Shown in pieces: positions 54,295-64,000 of a stretch of DNA of 64,000 bases; within the stretch, counting starts at the first letter, position 1, and each line of letters starts with the position of its first letter. Under the pieces are notes generated by a model. That model did no database searches and was not told where the DNA came from. It was given only the letters and a program-made list of their open reading frames with translations. Made by a program: the position numbers and the translations under genes. This DNA is from Legionella sp. (GTDB taxonomy: Bacteria > Pseudomonadota > Gammaproteobacteria > Legionellales > Legionellaceae), in NCBI GenBank assembly GCA_002786165.1, contig PEQK01000012.1:62001-126000 (forward strand), read 5' to 3'.

Positions 54295-57200
54295 AACTAA
54301 ACCTCTCATGTAAATCTTGTAAGCGTGTTACGGTATCCCTTTCTTCATATTTCATTGCCAGGCATGCCGCTTCCGCACCTGATAAAGTGGTTGTATAACT
54401 GACCTTATACTGTAAGGCTGATCTTCGTATGTCAAACGAATCAGCAATGGCTTGTTTCCCTTCGGTCGTATTCACAATAAAATCAATTTCATGATTTTTA
54501 ATATGATCCACCACATGTGGACGACCTTCAGCTACTTTAAACACACGTTCGCAAGCAATACCTGCCGCTTGAATCACCGCCGTAGTACCGCGCGTTGCAA
54601 CGATGTCAAACCCTAAGGCAATCAAACGTTTGGCTATTTCTCCAATACGTGATTTGTCAGTATCACGAACTGATAAGAACGCACGGCGCCGATTGACAAT
54701 ATCGCATCCTGCACCACGTTGAGCCTTAGCATAAGCTTGTCCGAAGCGCTTGGCAATCCCCATTACCTCACCTGTCGATTTCATTTCAGGTCCCAAAATG
54801 GAATCCACGCCTGAAAATTTGATAAAAGGAAAGACAGGGAGTTTGACTGAATAAAAGCCCGGTACTTGCTGAATATGGAGCAATCCCTGTTGTTTTAAAG
54901 AGAGCCCCACCTTACACCGTGCGGCAATTTTGGCTAAGGGTAAGCCCGTCGCTTTTGAAACAAAAGGCACCGTGCGCGAGGCTCTGGGATTAACTTCTAA
55001 AACGTAAATATCATCCCCTTGAATAGCAAATTGCGCATTCACCAAGCCGACCACATGCAAGGCTTTGGCCATGAGTTGTAATTGTTCTTTCAAATCTTGT
55101 TGCACCACCACCGATAAACTAAATGGGGGTAAAGTACAGGCAGAATCTCCAGAATGAATCCCTGCTTGTTCAATATGCTCCATGATGGCACCAATCAAAA
55201 CATCTTCACCATCACACACTGCGTCAATATCTACCTCGATCGCGTCTTCTAAAAATTTATCCAATAATACGGGCGAGTCATTGGAAACACGCACGGCATG
55301 CTCTAAATAGCGTCGCAAATCGGTTTCGTGATAGACGATTTCCATCGCCCGCCCACCCAATACATAAGAGGGCCTGACCACCAAAGGATAGCCAATACGT
55401 TGTGCCAGGGCAATGGCTTCTGATTCACTGCGTACGGTTCCATTGGCAGGTTGATGCAAGCCTAAGCGGGTCACTAATTGTTGAAAACGCTCTCGATCTT
55501 CTGCTTCATCAATAGCATCAGGAGATGTTCCCAGAATAGGCACGCCATGATTGGCTAATTCTTGGGCTAGCTTCAACGGTGTTTGGCCACCATAATCAAC
55601 AATCACGCCGATGGGTTTTTCCAGATCATACACCGCCAAAACATCTTCTAACGTGACTGGATCGAAATACAAACGATCTGTGGTTTCCACATCAGTAGAA
55701 ACTGTCTCAGGATTGCAATTGACCATAATTGTTTCATAGCCAGCATCGCGCAAGGCAAATGCGGCATGGACACAACAATAATCAAACTCAATGCCTTGGC
55801 CAATACGATTCGGACCACCACCCAAGATCATGATTTTAGGACGAGAAAAGTCGGGGCGAGATTCACACACAGATTGATAACAAGAATACAAATAAGCCGT
55901 ATCACTAGAAAACTCGGCTGCACAGGAGTCAATACGTTGATATACGGGCTTGATCCCAAGAGACAATCGATGCTGTCGAACCTCTCGTTCGTGACATCCT
56001 AATAAGCGTGCTAAATATACGTCAGAAAATCCACGCTGCTTCAATAATCGCAGCGTTTTTTCATCGAGATGCTCTAATGTTTTACCCAAAACCAACTCTT
56101 CAAACGCCACCAATTCTTGAATTTGCGCCAAAAACCAAGGATCAACCCGTGATTCTTTATGAATCTCTTCTAAAGACATCCCCAAACGAAATGCATCTGC
56201 AATGTACCATAAACGATCTGGCGTGGGTTCTTGCAAATATCCTCGTAAAACCGACATTTCTTGATCGGCAAATAAAGGATGCAAACCATATCGATCAATT
56301 TCTAAACCACGGATGGCTTTTTGCAGCGATTCTTGAAAATTGGCACCAATTGCCATGACCTCACCGACCGACTTCATTTGGGTGGTTAAAGTCTTTGATG
56401 TTTGCGGAAATTTATCAAAATTAAAGCGTGGCATTTTAGTCACAACATAATCTAATGTTGGTTCAAAAGAAGCAGGGGTTTTGCCATCCGTGATATCGTT
56501 TTTTAATTCATCTAAAGTATAACCAACCGCCAATAACGCCGCAATTTTTGCAATAGGGAACCCGGTTGCTTTCGAAGCTAACGCCGAACTTCTCGACACT
56601 CTAGGATTCATTTCAACCACCAGCAAGCGGCCATCCTCCGGATTCACAGCAAATTGCACATTGGAGCCGCCTGTATCCACGCCGACGGCACGCAATACTT
56701 TGATCGCAGCATCACGCATGCGTTGGTATTCTTTATCAGTTAGAGTCTGTGCAGGCGCTACTGTAATCGAATCACCCGTGTGGACACCCATAGGATCTAA
56801 ATTTTCAATACTACACACAATAATACAATTATCATGTCGATCACGCACCACTTCCATTTCATATTCTTTCCAACCTAAAACGGACTCATCGATCAATAAT
56901 TCACGTGTGGGAGATAAATCTAAGCCGCGCAGGCAAATCGATTCAAACTCCTCTAAATTATAAGCAATCCCGCCTCCTGTACCACCCATGGTAAACGACG
57001 GTCGAATGATAGCCGGAAACCCTAAGACGCCTAACGCCACCATCGCTTCATCCAAACTATGCGCAATCATAGAACGAGGCATATCTAAGCCAATCTCTTG
57101 CATCAACGTTCGAAATTTGTCCCTATTTTCTGCTTTATCAATAGCATCTTCACTTGCACCGATCAGTTCAACCCCATACGCCTCCAACACGCCTTCTCGG

Positions 57201-57508
57201 ACCAAATCTAAAGCACAATTCAAAGCAGTTTGGCCACCCATGGTCGGCAAAAGCGCATCTGGCCGTTCTTTTTTAATCACAGCAGCGACTTCTGGCCATA
57301 ACACGGGCTCGATGTACGTTGCGTCGGCCAATTCAGGATCGGTCATGATGGTGGCAGGATTTGAATTGATCAAAATGACCCGATAGCCTTCGCGCTTCAA
57401 AGCACGAACAGCTTGGGTTCCAGAGTAATCGAATTCACAGGCTTGACCTATGACAATAGGACCAGCACCGAGGATTAGGATGGATTGAATATCTGTACGT
57501 TTGGGCAT
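54269..57508 (-). CDS. carB: Carbamoyl-phosphate synthase large subunit
   Basis: Makes carbamoyl phosphate for pyrimidines and arginine. 1079 residues from ATG 57508 ([22 protein letters not shown]), full length. Two homologous ATP-grasp halves: [19 protein letters not shown] in the first, [17 protein letters not shown] and [13 protein letters not shown] in the second, and a C-terminal allosteric MGS-like domain ([13 protein letters not shown]). Weak Shine-Dalgarno. carA is not upstream; ftsZ is, 129 bases away. The gene pairs with greA downstream. Confidence 0.97.
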   Translation of the reverse strand: MPKRTDIQSILILGAGPIVIGQACEFDYSGTQAVRALKREGYRVILINSNPATIMTDPELADATYIEPVLWPEVAAVIKKERPDALLPTMGGQTALNCALDLVREGVLEAYGVELIGASEDAIDKAENRDKFRTLMQEIGLDMPRSMIAHSLDEAMVALGVLGFPAIIRPSFTMGGTGGGIAYNLEEFESICLRGLDLSPTRELLIDESVLGWKEYEMEVVRDRHDNCIIVCSIENLDPMGVHTGDSITVAPAQTLTDKEYQRMRDAAIKVLRAVGVDTGGSNVQFAVNPEDGRLLVVEMNPRVSRSSALASKATGFPIAKIAALLAVGYTLDELKNDITDGKTPASFEPTLDYVVTKMPRFNFDKFPQTSKTLTTQMKSVGEVMAIGANFQESLQKAIRGLEIDRYGLHPLFADQEMSVLRGYLQEPTPDRLWYIADAFRLGMSLEEIHKESRVDPWFLAQIQELVAFEELVLGKTLEHLDEKTLRLLKQRGFSDVYLARLLGCHEREVRQHRLSLGIKPVYQRIDSCAAEFSSDTAYLYSCYQSVCESRPDFSRPKIMILGGGPNRIGQGIEFDYCCVHAAFALRDAGYETIMVNCNPETVSTDVETTDRLYFDPVTLEDVLAVYDLEKPIGVIVDYGGQTPLKLAQELANHGVPILGTSPDAIDEAEDRERFQQLVTRLGLHQPANGTVRSESEAIALAQRIGYPLVVRPSYVLGGRAMEIVYHETDLRRYLEHAVRVSNDSPVLLDKFLEDAIEVDIDAVCDGEDVLIGAIMEHIEQAGIHSGDSACTLPPFSLSVVVQQDLKEQLQLMAKALHVVGLVNAQFAIQGDDIYVLEVNPRASRTVPFVSKATGLPLAKIAARCKVGLSLKQQGLLHIQQVPGFYSVKLPVFPFIKFSGVDSILGPEMKSTGEVMGIAKRFGQAYAKAQRGAGCDIVNRRRAFLSVRDTDKSRIGEIAKRLIALGFDIVATRGTTAVIQAAGIACERVFKVAEGRPHVVDHIKNHEIDFIVNTTEGKQAIADSFDIRRSALQYKVSYTTTLSGAEAACLAMKYEERDTVTRLQDLHERFSYAKTSNDG

Positions 57509-57580
57509 AATCAACCACAATAAAGATAGGAATCACAGCGTTTGTGAGGCGACTCTTGCCCCTCATCCGCACATAAGTCA

Positions 57581-57603
57581 CCTTCTCTCCTAAAGAGAGA
57601 AGG
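57581..57603. repeat. CCTTCTCTC hairpin of a widespread intergenic repeat type
   Basis: Arms CCTTCTCTC / GAGAGAAGG, loop CTAAA, preceded by CCCTCATCCG (57560-57569). The combination resembles a repeat found between genes in many gammaproteobacteria. It separates ftsZ from carB and may end or attenuate transcription. Confidence 0.5.
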
Positions 57604-57637
57604 ATATTCAACCATCTATATAAAGATCAATGGATGG

Positions 57638-58825
57638 TTATGCTTCCTCTTCTTGACGACGCAAAAAGGCAGGAATATCTAAATAGTCAACATCAGGCAT
57701 GGTATCTTGGTTTACATGTGCCTTTTGAGCACTGATAGTCGCATTGGATTGTTTTCTCAATACGGCAGGACGATCCAATTGTTGGTAATCTAACGAACCA
57801 TCCACTCTACGACTTTCAAACAAAGGCGCTTTGCTGTGCATAGTATTTTGAATCGATCCACGTTGGCGAACATCACCCAAACCAGTCACAATCACAGTAA
57901 CACGCAATTCATCCGTCATCAGAGGATCAATAACAGTACCTACGACCACAGTCGCTTCGTCTGAAATAAATTCTTTGACCACATCACCTACTTCTTCAAA
58001 TTCACCAATCGACATATCCATGCCAGCAGTGATATTCACTAAAATGCCGCGCGCACCTGAAAAATTGATGTCTTCTAGCAAAGGTGAGGCAATTGCCGCT
58101 TCCGCGGCGCGACGAGCGCGTTGATCCCCTGTTGCTGTACCTGTACCCATCATCGCCATGCCCATTTCGGACATCACTGTGCGTACGTCTGCAAAATCCA
58201 CATTGATCAAACCAGGACGTGTGATCAAATCAGAAATACCCTTGACTGCGCCTAACAGGACATTATTAGCCGCTTTAAAAGCATTCAATAAGGAGATATT
58301 TTTACCTAATACGCTGAGTAATTTATTATTTGGAATCGTAATCAATGAATCCACATGTTGCGCCAATGCTCGAATACCTTCTTCGGCAGACAATGCACGT
58401 TGTTTGCCTTCAAATGAAAAAGGCTTGGTCACCACAGCAACCGTCAAAATGCCCAATTCTTTTGCTATTTCAGCAAATACTGGCGCCGCACCCGTACCTG
58501 TACCACCACCCATACCTGCAGTGATAAAGACCATATCAGCACCCATAAGCACTTGTTTGATATGCTCACGATCTTCTTCTGCGGCTTGACGTCCGATGAG
58601 AGGATTGGCGCCCGCGCCTAATCCTTTGGTTAAGGCATCTCCCAATTGAATCAGTACTTTTGCTTTAGAATTTCTTAAAGCTTGCGCATCTGTGTTAGCG
58701 CAAATAAAATCCACGCCATCAATGCTTTCCGCTACCATGTGCTCCACCGCATTACCGCCGCCGCCGCCAACGCCAATCACTTTGATTATCGCATTATCTT
58801 GCATGATTTCTGTCATATCGAACAT
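57638..58825 (-). CDS. ftsZ: Cell division protein FtsZ
   Basis: Tubulin-like GTPase that forms the Z-ring. 395 residues. Start [26 protein letters not shown], tubulin signature [11 protein letters not shown] (near 105), the T7 loop NVDFADVR near 207, a variable linker and the conserved C-terminal peptide [12 protein letters not shown] that binds FtsA and ZipA. 89 bases after ftsA. A weak inverted repeat AACCATC/GATGGTT overlaps its stop. lpxC, the usual next gene, is absent. Confidence 0.98.
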   Translation of the reverse strand: MFDMTEIMQDNAIIKVIGVGGGGGNAVEHMVAESIDGVDFICANTDAQALRNSKAKVLIQLGDALTKGLGAGANPLIGRQAAEEDREHIKQVLMGADMVFITAGMGGGTGTGAAPVFAEIAKELGILTVAVVTKPFSFEGKQRALSAEEGIRALAQHVDSLITIPNNKLLSVLGKNISLLNAFKAANNVLLGAVKGISDLITRPGLINVDFADVRTVMSEMGMAMMGTGTATGDQRARRAAEAAIASPLLEDINFSGARGILVNITAGMDMSIGEFEEVGDVVKEFISDEATVVVGTVIDPLMTDELRVTVIVTGLGDVRQRGSIQNTMHSKAPLFESRRVDGSLDYQQLDRPAVLRKQSNATISAQKAHVNQDTMPDVDYLDIPAFLRRQEEEA

Positions 58826-58914
58826 ATATTATTCCTCTCATCAGGACTTAAAGGTCGAACTTAGTGATTTGAATTATATTTCATATGCATCACAATCCTA
58901 AGCTAAATTTTGGT

Positions 58915-60150
58915 TTAAAAATTCACATTAAACCATTTTCTCATTCGCGTCCATACTCCATCAGTACTCTCCCCAGAACGCGTGTTGTATCCTAGTTCAT
59001 ACTGTTGTTGAAATCCGTGTAGTAATAAGCCTACTGAGGTTGCTAAGCCAGGATCAGCCACAACGTCAGATAAACCCATCAGGTTTTGAGCAAAACCGTG
59101 ACGAACGGGCATTTGAAAGCATAATTCAGCTAATTCAATCGCACCATTCACGCAAGAAGCACCGCCTGTTAAAACAATGCCTGCTGCAATCAAATCTTCA
59201 TACCCACTACGTTGTAATTCCGCTCGTACCAAATTAAACAATTCCTCGTATCGCGCTGACACAACTTCGGACAACATTTTAGTTGGAATTTTACGACCTG
59301 GGCGATCATTCATACTGGATACTTCGATCATATGACTAGAGTTCATCATTTCAGGCAAGGCAGAACCATGCTCCAATTTGATCGATTCGGCAGATTTACT
59401 GGGTGTGCGTAAAGCCATTGCAATGTCATTGGTCACTTGATCACCTGCAATAGGAATCACTGCTGTATATTGAATAGCGCCATCATGGAAGATAGCGATA
59501 TCAGTAGTACCACCACCAATATCAATCAAACACACGCCTAATTCTTTTTCATCATCTGTCAAAATTGCATGGCTTGAAGCGAGTTGTTCTAAGATGATAT
59601 CAGAGACTTCTAACCCACATTTACGCACGCATTTTGCAATATTTTGTGCAGCACTTACGGATGCTGTCACCAAATGCACTCGCGCTTCTAACCGCACGCC
59701 CGCCATACCTACCGGTTCACGAATATTGCCTTGACTATCAATAATGAATTCTTGGGGCAAAATATGTAAGATTTTTTGATCAGCAGGAATAGCGACTGCT
59801 TTGGCAGCATCAATCACCCGCTCAACGTCAGCTTGCGATACTTCTGTATCTCGAATGGCAACAATACCATGTGAATTCAAACTACGAATATGACTGCCCG
59901 CAATGCCTGTAAACACAGAGCGCACTTCACACCCAGCCATCAATTCCGCTTCTTGGACTGCGCGTTGAATAGAGCTGACAGTCGCTTCAATGTCAACCAC
60001 CACTCCTCGTTTTAGACCACGCGACGGATGGCGTCCGATGCCAATCAATTGTAATGAACCATCTGGATTTACTTCTCCCACCAAAGCAACTATTTTTGAG
60101 GTGCCGATGTCTAATCCAGTAATGATATTTCTTTCAGTTTTTTTTGCCAT
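58915..60150 (-). CDS. ftsA: Cell division protein FtsA
   Basis: Actin-like membrane tether of FtsZ. 411 residues. ATP-binding phosphate loops GLDIGTSKIVAL (near 12) and CLIDIGGGTTDIAIF (near 205), adenosine motif VLTGGAS, and the C-terminal amphipathic helix (WTRMRKWFNVNF) that binds the membrane. 7 bases separate it from ftsQ. Confidence 0.98.
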   Translation of the reverse strand: MAKKTERNIITGLDIGTSKIVALVGEVNPDGSLQLIGIGRHPSRGLKRGVVVDIEATVSSIQRAVQEAELMAGCEVRSVFTGIAGSHIRSLNSHGIVAIRDTEVSQADVERVIDAAKAVAIPADQKILHILPQEFIIDSQGNIREPVGMAGVRLEARVHLVTASVSAAQNIAKCVRKCGLEVSDIILEQLASSHAILTDDEKELGVCLIDIGGGTTDIAIFHDGAIQYTAVIPIAGDQVTNDIAMALRTPSKSAESIKLEHGSALPEMMNSSHMIEVSSMNDRPGRKIPTKMLSEVVSARYEELFNLVRAELQRSGYEDLIAAGIVLTGGASCVNGAIELAELCFQMPVRHGFAQNLMGLSDVVADPGLATSVGLLLHGFQQQYELGYNTRSGESTDGVWTRMRKWFNVNF

Positions 60151-60157
60151 TATGTTC

Positions 60158-60895
60158 CTAGTTTATTTTTTTAGACCCTTTCCATTGTGCTGCCATGCCA
60201 TGAACATACCGTAAATCCACTGCTGATAATTTGTCTACTTTATCAGCAAAAACAATTGGATAAGCTTCACAGAAACGCGCCAAACGCAATGCCATGTCAC
60301 GCTTACCCAACCGGAGAATCACGCCATTCGCCAATCCTAACTCCCAAGCTTGATTATCACGTAATGCTAACGCATTAGCGCGTAATCCGAATGTTTCTGA
60401 TAGCTTACTCAATTTTTGGAACATTTGTAAGACATCTAATCGTTGATCTTCTGGTCCACTGAGTTCTGGCAAATGCTCTTCTGTGGTTTCTTTTTGCCAT
60501 TCTGTGGGACTTAAATCAAATAATAAACCATCTTGTGTCATTAAAACATGGTTCCATATTGCTACTGGTTTTTTTTCTTCCACTCTTATTTTGAGTGTAT
60601 CTGGCCAAATGCGCGCCGTATAAACATGATCCGTCCAATCCAAAGCAGCTAAATCCGCATTTAATTGATTGACCGAAATAGAAAAAAACCCATCGTGTGC
60701 ATACCGTTCCAATACTTTTTCTATTTGCTCACGTGTAATATGTTGATAATTAGCTTCAATTTTAAACGTATTAATCGGATACACTTCTGGATTTGCCAAA
60801 TAGAGATATGTCAATCTTGCCACAAGTAAGACTGCACAAACAACCAACATGGATAAAAAAAACTGATCTCGTAATCGTCGAGTTGGTACTGCCAT
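60158..60895 (-). CDS. ftsQ: Cell division protein FtsQ
   Basis: Bitopic divisome protein. 245 residues: short basic cytoplasmic start (RRLRDQ), one membrane helix (FFLSMLVVCAVLLVARLTYLYL, ~12-33), POTRA domain (TFKIEANYQHITREQIEKVL), and a beta domain with EKKPVAIWN. Recognised also by position between ddl and ftsA. Nine bases follow ddl. Confidence 0.95.
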   Translation of the reverse strand: MAVPTRRLRDQFFLSMLVVCAVLLVARLTYLYLANPEVYPINTFKIEANYQHITREQIEKVLERYAHDGFFSISVNQLNADLAALDWTDHVYTARIWPDTLKIRVEEKKPVAIWNHVLMTQDGLLFDLSPTEWQKETTEEHLPELSGPEDQRLDVLQMFQKLSKLSETFGLRANALALRDNQAWELGLANGVILRLGKRDMALRLARFCEAYPIVFADKVDKLSAVDLRYVHGMAAQWKGSKKIN

Positions 60896-60904
60896 GCTGA
60901 TATC

Positions 60905-61999
60905 CTAATTATAATGCGTGATCATATGATCTTTTATATGCTGATGACGCAAACTCAAATCAACCAATTCGTCTAATAATTTTTGATAAGGTAACCCACT
61001 CGCTTCCCATAATTTAGGATACATACTGATCGATGTAAATCCGGGTAAAGTGTTAATCTCATTAAAATAAATTTGACCCGTTTGATCATTCACAAAAAAA
61101 TCTACCCGTGCCAAGCCTCGACATTTCAGACGTCGAAAAATCTCTGCAGCAATCGTTTGTAACCGCTGCATCATAGTTGGCTCAAGCAAAGCCGGTATAT
61201 GCAATTGATTTTGATCACTTTCTAAATATTTTGCGGAATAAGAATAAAAGGCATCTGGATGGTGAACTTCTATTTCACCAGCAATGCTAACGCGCGGCGC
61301 TTGACCGGGTTGTGTGTTTTCCAAAACAGCCAATTCAATTTCTCGACCTTTGATATATTCTTCAATTAACACCACATGATCATATCGACCTGCGTCTTCT
61401 ACCGCAACCATTAACTCTTCTAAATTATGAGCTTTATGAATACCCACACTTGATCCTAAAGAACAAGGTTTCACAAATAAAGGCCAACCCATCGCCTCGA
61501 TTGCTTCTTTACAAATCAAGTCTTTATGCTCTTGAGAGGCTGCACTAAATAATGAACGATAACGTGCGGACGCTACCAAATCCGTACCCACCAAACGACG
61601 AGCAACGTCTTTGTCCATCCCAATTGCAGACGACAACACATCGCACCCTACATAGGCCACGCAAGCATGTTCTAATATACCTTGCAAGCAACCATCTTCT
61701 AATAATGGACCATGGACCACTGGAAAAATAATGTCTGCGTCTATTGCCAATCGTCCATCTTTCAATAAACTAGGCAATGGCGTTGACTCAGGGGTACGAA
61801 TAGGTAGTTCATCTGGATACGCCAATAACGTTTGATAGTCCGATAAAAAACAACACCCTGATTTGTCCATACCCACTGGTATGATGTGATAGCGATTGGG
61901 ATCAAGGTTCGCCAAAACAGAGGCGGCTGAACGCAATGAAACTTCATGCTCTCCTGATTTTCCACCATATAATAAAACCAGTTTAATCAAATCGGACAT
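60905..61999 (-). CDS. ddl: D-alanine--D-alanine ligase
   Basis: ATP-grasp enzyme joining two D-alanines for peptidoglycan. 364 residues, the longer DdlA-like form rather than the ~306-residue DdlB usually found in this cluster. Marks: [51 protein letters not shown] and [18 protein letters not shown]. It starts inside the 3' end of murB (13-base overlap). Confidence 0.96.
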   Translation of the reverse strand: MSDLIKLVLLYGGKSGEHEVSLRSAASVLANLDPNRYHIIPVGMDKSGCCFLSDYQTLLAYPDELPIRTPESTPLPSLLKDGRLAIDADIIFPVVHGPLLEDGCLQGILEHACVAYVGCDVLSSAIGMDKDVARRLVGTDLVASARYRSLFSAASQEHKDLICKEAIEAMGWPLFVKPCSLGSSVGIHKAHNLEELMVAVEDAGRYDHVVLIEEYIKGREIELAVLENTQPGQAPRVSIAGEIEVHHPDAFYSYSAKYLESDQNQLHIPALLEPTMMQRLQTIAAEIFRRLKCRGLARVDFFVNDQTGQIYFNEINTLPGFTSISMYPKLWEASGLPYQKLLDELVDLSLRHQHIKDHMITHYN

Positions 62000-62907
62000 A
62001 CATCTTCTCCAATAATATGTACTTCATGTATCAGTTCAATCTCGGTCTTTTCATACACCGTTTGTCGCACAAAAAACATTAATTGTTCAATATCTTTTGC
62101 GCTAGCACTGCCTTGATGATTAATAATAAAATTGGCGTGTTTTTGTGAAACAACCGCGCCACCAATCTGGTGACCTTTGAGCCCACAAGATTCAATCAAT
62201 TGTGCAGCAAAATGATTCGGAGGGTTGCGAAATACGGAACCACAATTATATTCATTAGTGGGTTGTGTAGCGGCTCGATGTGCTAAAAGTTCTTTGATGA
62301 GATCCGCAGACTGGGTTTGATCTCCGGGTGTCAACTGACACGTTGCAGCCACAAACCATTCATCTTTGTCTAAGCCTGTGACATGTCGATAAGCAATATC
62401 AAATTCCTGTGGTTTGCGTATGCGGTGTTCACCGGAACGAGTCATCGTTTCTACTTCAATCACCGACGTCCAAGTTTCTCGATGCGCACAACCTGCATTC
62501 ATTCGCAGTGCGCCACCCATTGTCCCAGGAATACCGGCCCAAAACTCTCCTCCGGTCAATTGATTTCTCGTGCAAAATCTAGCCATTTTAGCACAAGAAA
62601 CGCCCGCCTCTACACGAACCAAGGTATCAGAAATTTTTACCAATTGACTCAAGCACCCTAGTGTTAAGACCACAACACCGTCAATACCACCATCTTTGAT
62701 CAAAGAATTGCTGCCCAAGCCTAACCATAAAATGGGCTCAGAAGCAGGACATTTTTGTAAAAAATGAGCCAAATCGTCTAAACTATCGGGTTTATATAAC
62801 ACGCGTGCCGGACCACCAACACGCCAAGTATTATAATCAGACAAAGGCTCATTGAAGAGCAATTGCCCACGTAGGTTGGTTTGATCAATGATAAAGGGCT
62901 CGCTCAT
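61987..62907 (-). CDS. murB: UDP-N-acetylenolpyruvoylglucosamine reductase
   Basis: FAD-dependent reduction giving UDP-MurNAc. 306 residues. [10 protein letters not shown] (near 27), [13 protein letters not shown], the FAD-binding [16 protein letters not shown] and the catalytic-serine block GSVFRNPP (near 223). Length and the [10 protein letters not shown] block fit the shorter MurB type. ATGA-type overlap with murC, 13-base overlap with ddl. Confidence 0.96.
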   Translation of the reverse strand: MSEPFIIDQTNLRGQLLFNEPLSDYNTWRVGGPARVLYKPDSLDDLAHFLQKCPASEPILWLGLGSNSLIKDGGIDGVVVLTLGCLSQLVKISDTLVRVEAGVSCAKMARFCTRNQLTGGEFWAGIPGTMGGALRMNAGCAHRETWTSVIEVETMTRSGEHRIRKPQEFDIAYRHVTGLDKDEWFVAATCQLTPGDQTQSADLIKELLAHRAATQPTNEYNCGSVFRNPPNHFAAQLIESCGLKGHQIGGAVVSQKHANFIINHQGSASAKDIEQLMFFVRQTVYEKTEIELIHEVHIIGEDVCPI

Positions 62908-64000
62908 GTTGCTGTATCTCGTCGCACTAGATTATTAATAATTTGACTGATGGTTCCAGCGCCTTGCGCAAGAATCACATCATCCTTTGTCACGATTTGA
63001 TTCAAATACTCTTCTAGATTATCTTCATTCACTACGATGGCCTTAGGCATAGAAGCATTGATGTCATGACATAATGCTTCGCTGGTAATTCCTGGAATGG
63101 TAGATTCGCCCGCTGAATAAATATCAAACAATAATAACTGATCACTCAGTTGGAGTACATCTACAAAATCATTAAATAAATCACGAGTACGCGTATAACG
63201 ATGCGGTTGGAACACATGAATCAATCGTTTATTAGGCCAAACCGCCCTGAATGCATCAATGGTCGCTTTTATTTCTCTAGGGTGATGCCCATAATCATCC
63301 ACGATCAACGCATTGCCGCCCGCAAAAGCACGCTCACCTAAAATTTGAAAGCGCCGTCCCACCCCTTCAAATTGATACAACCCATCCTTGATGGCTTGAT
63401 CATCGACGCCTAATTCTGTCGCAATGGCAATTGCGGCCAAAGCATTCAATACATTATGGCGTCCTGGCCATTTGAATTGAATCGAAAGGGGTTGATGTGG
63501 CGCTGGGCGCTCCACCTCGAATGTACTCAATAATTCTTGTTGCATCCAATTCACCGCACGGTAATGGGCTCCTTCTCGGAATCCATACGTTAAGGTGGGT
63601 CGTTGAATCGATGGCAAAATACGCCGCACTTCATGGTCTTCGATACATACAATGGCCAAACCATAAAAAGGCAAATGATGTAAAAACTCTAAAAAGGTTT
63701 TACGCAATTGATCAAAACTACCTTGATACGTTTCCATATGATCTGCATCGATATTGGTCACTACTGCTATCATAGGTTTTAAAAATAAAAAAGAAGCATC
63801 ACTTTCATCCGCTTCTGCAACAAAATATTGTGATGTCCCTAGTTGAGCATTGGAACCACAGCTGTTTAATTTTCCACCAATAACAAAACTGGGATCCACG
63901 CCCCCTTCTGCTAACAAACTTGTGACTAAACTGGTCGTGGTGGTTTTCCCATGTGTACCCGCAATGGCAATACCATAGCGAAAGCGCATCAGCTCTGCCA
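62904..64000 (-). CDS. murC: UDP-N-acetylmuramate--L-alanine ligase, 5' end outside window
   Basis: Adds L-alanine to UDP-MurNAc. The visible ~365 residues run from AELMRFRYGIAIAGTHGKTTTT (ATP loop) to the stop, so about 100 N-terminal residues lie beyond base 64000. Further marks: EADESDASF, NIDADHMETY, GRHNVLNALAAIAIA and DDYGHHPREI. An internal ATG at 63989 is not the start. Last upstream gene of the murC-murB-ddl-ftsQAZ run. Confidence 0.96.
   Translation of the reverse strand, partial: AELMRFRYGIAIAGTHGKTTTTSLVTSLLAEGGVDPSFVIGGKLNSCGSNAQLGTSQYFVAEADESDASFLFLKPMIAVVTNIDADHMETYQGSFDQLRKTFLEFLHHLPFYGLAIVCIEDHEVRRILPSIQRPTLTYGFREGAHYRAVNWMQQELLSTFEVERPAPHQPLSIQFKWPGRHNVLNALAAIAIATELGVDDQAIKDGLYQFEGVGRRFQILGERAFAGGNALIVDDYGHHPREIKATIDAFRAVWPNKRLIHVFQPHRYTRTRDLFNDFVDVLQLSDQLLLFDIYSAGESTIPGITSEALCHDINASMPKAIVVNEDNLEEYLNQIVTKDDVILAQGAGTISQIINNLVRRDTAT

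Overview
The window is a contiguous piece of a low-GC gammaproteobacterial chromosome, most likely from the order Legionellales. This is inferred from an enhA-enhB-enhC locus, a very-long-chain lipid A fatty-acid locus of the kind known from Legionella and rhizobia, a LetA/UvrY regulator next to uvrC, and several orphan proteins that look like type IV effectors, one of them behind a PmrA-like box. No rRNA, tRNA, insertion sequence, prophage or CRISPR array was seen. Housekeeping synteny is mostly intact: rplY-pth-ychF, rplU-rpmA-obgE, and the cell-division order murC-murB-ddl-ftsQ-ftsA-ftsZ.

Layout. 1-1791: potassium uptake (end of trkA, trkH). 1853-6572 (minus): one operon of acyl carrier protein, double hot-dog dehydratase, active ketosynthase, cysteine-less ketosynthase and LpxL-type acyltransferase. 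This matches the acpXL-fabZXL-fabF2XL-fabF1XL-lpxXL order for C28-type lipid A acyl chains. 6734-9700: a repeat-containing unknown protein, xseA and a FabL-type enoyl reductase. 9790-10965: an MFS transporter. 10972-20719: a surface-carbohydrate region with three GH130 domains in two proteins, ManC, an outer-membrane protein, a membrane GT2 with a GspE-N-like domain, a nucleotide-sugar dehydrogenase and an SDR epimerase. 21512-28308: thiolase plus the lower leucine pathway (methylcrotonyl-CoA carboxylase, methylglutaconyl-CoA hydratase, HMG-CoA lyase), with a small membrane protein inside. 28389-29525: an unknown membrane protein with an acidic tail.

29617-38481: ispB, ychF, pth, rplY, rplU, rpmA, obgE, a small lipoprotein and uvrA. 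38543-40435: a single-chain (alpha2) glycyl-tRNA synthetase and an OsmC protein. 40636-45605: a small proline-rich ORF and enhCBA. 45804-52275: an unknown gene, cysZ, uvrC, uvrY, phhA, bioC, comF. 52469-53737: a HAD-like effector candidate. 53821-64000: greA, carB without carA, and the ftsZ-to-murC block running off the edge.

How the genes fit together. The lipid A locus (with FabL possibly supplying enoyl reduction), the polysaccharide region, the enh locus and the division cluster are all envelope functions. The GH130/ManC pair could recycle beta-mannoside into GDP-mannose for the nearby glycosyltransferase; this is a hypothesis. Small palindromic repeats occupy several convergent gene junctions. 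Many start codons here were set by Shine-Dalgarno position rather than by the longest reading frame.
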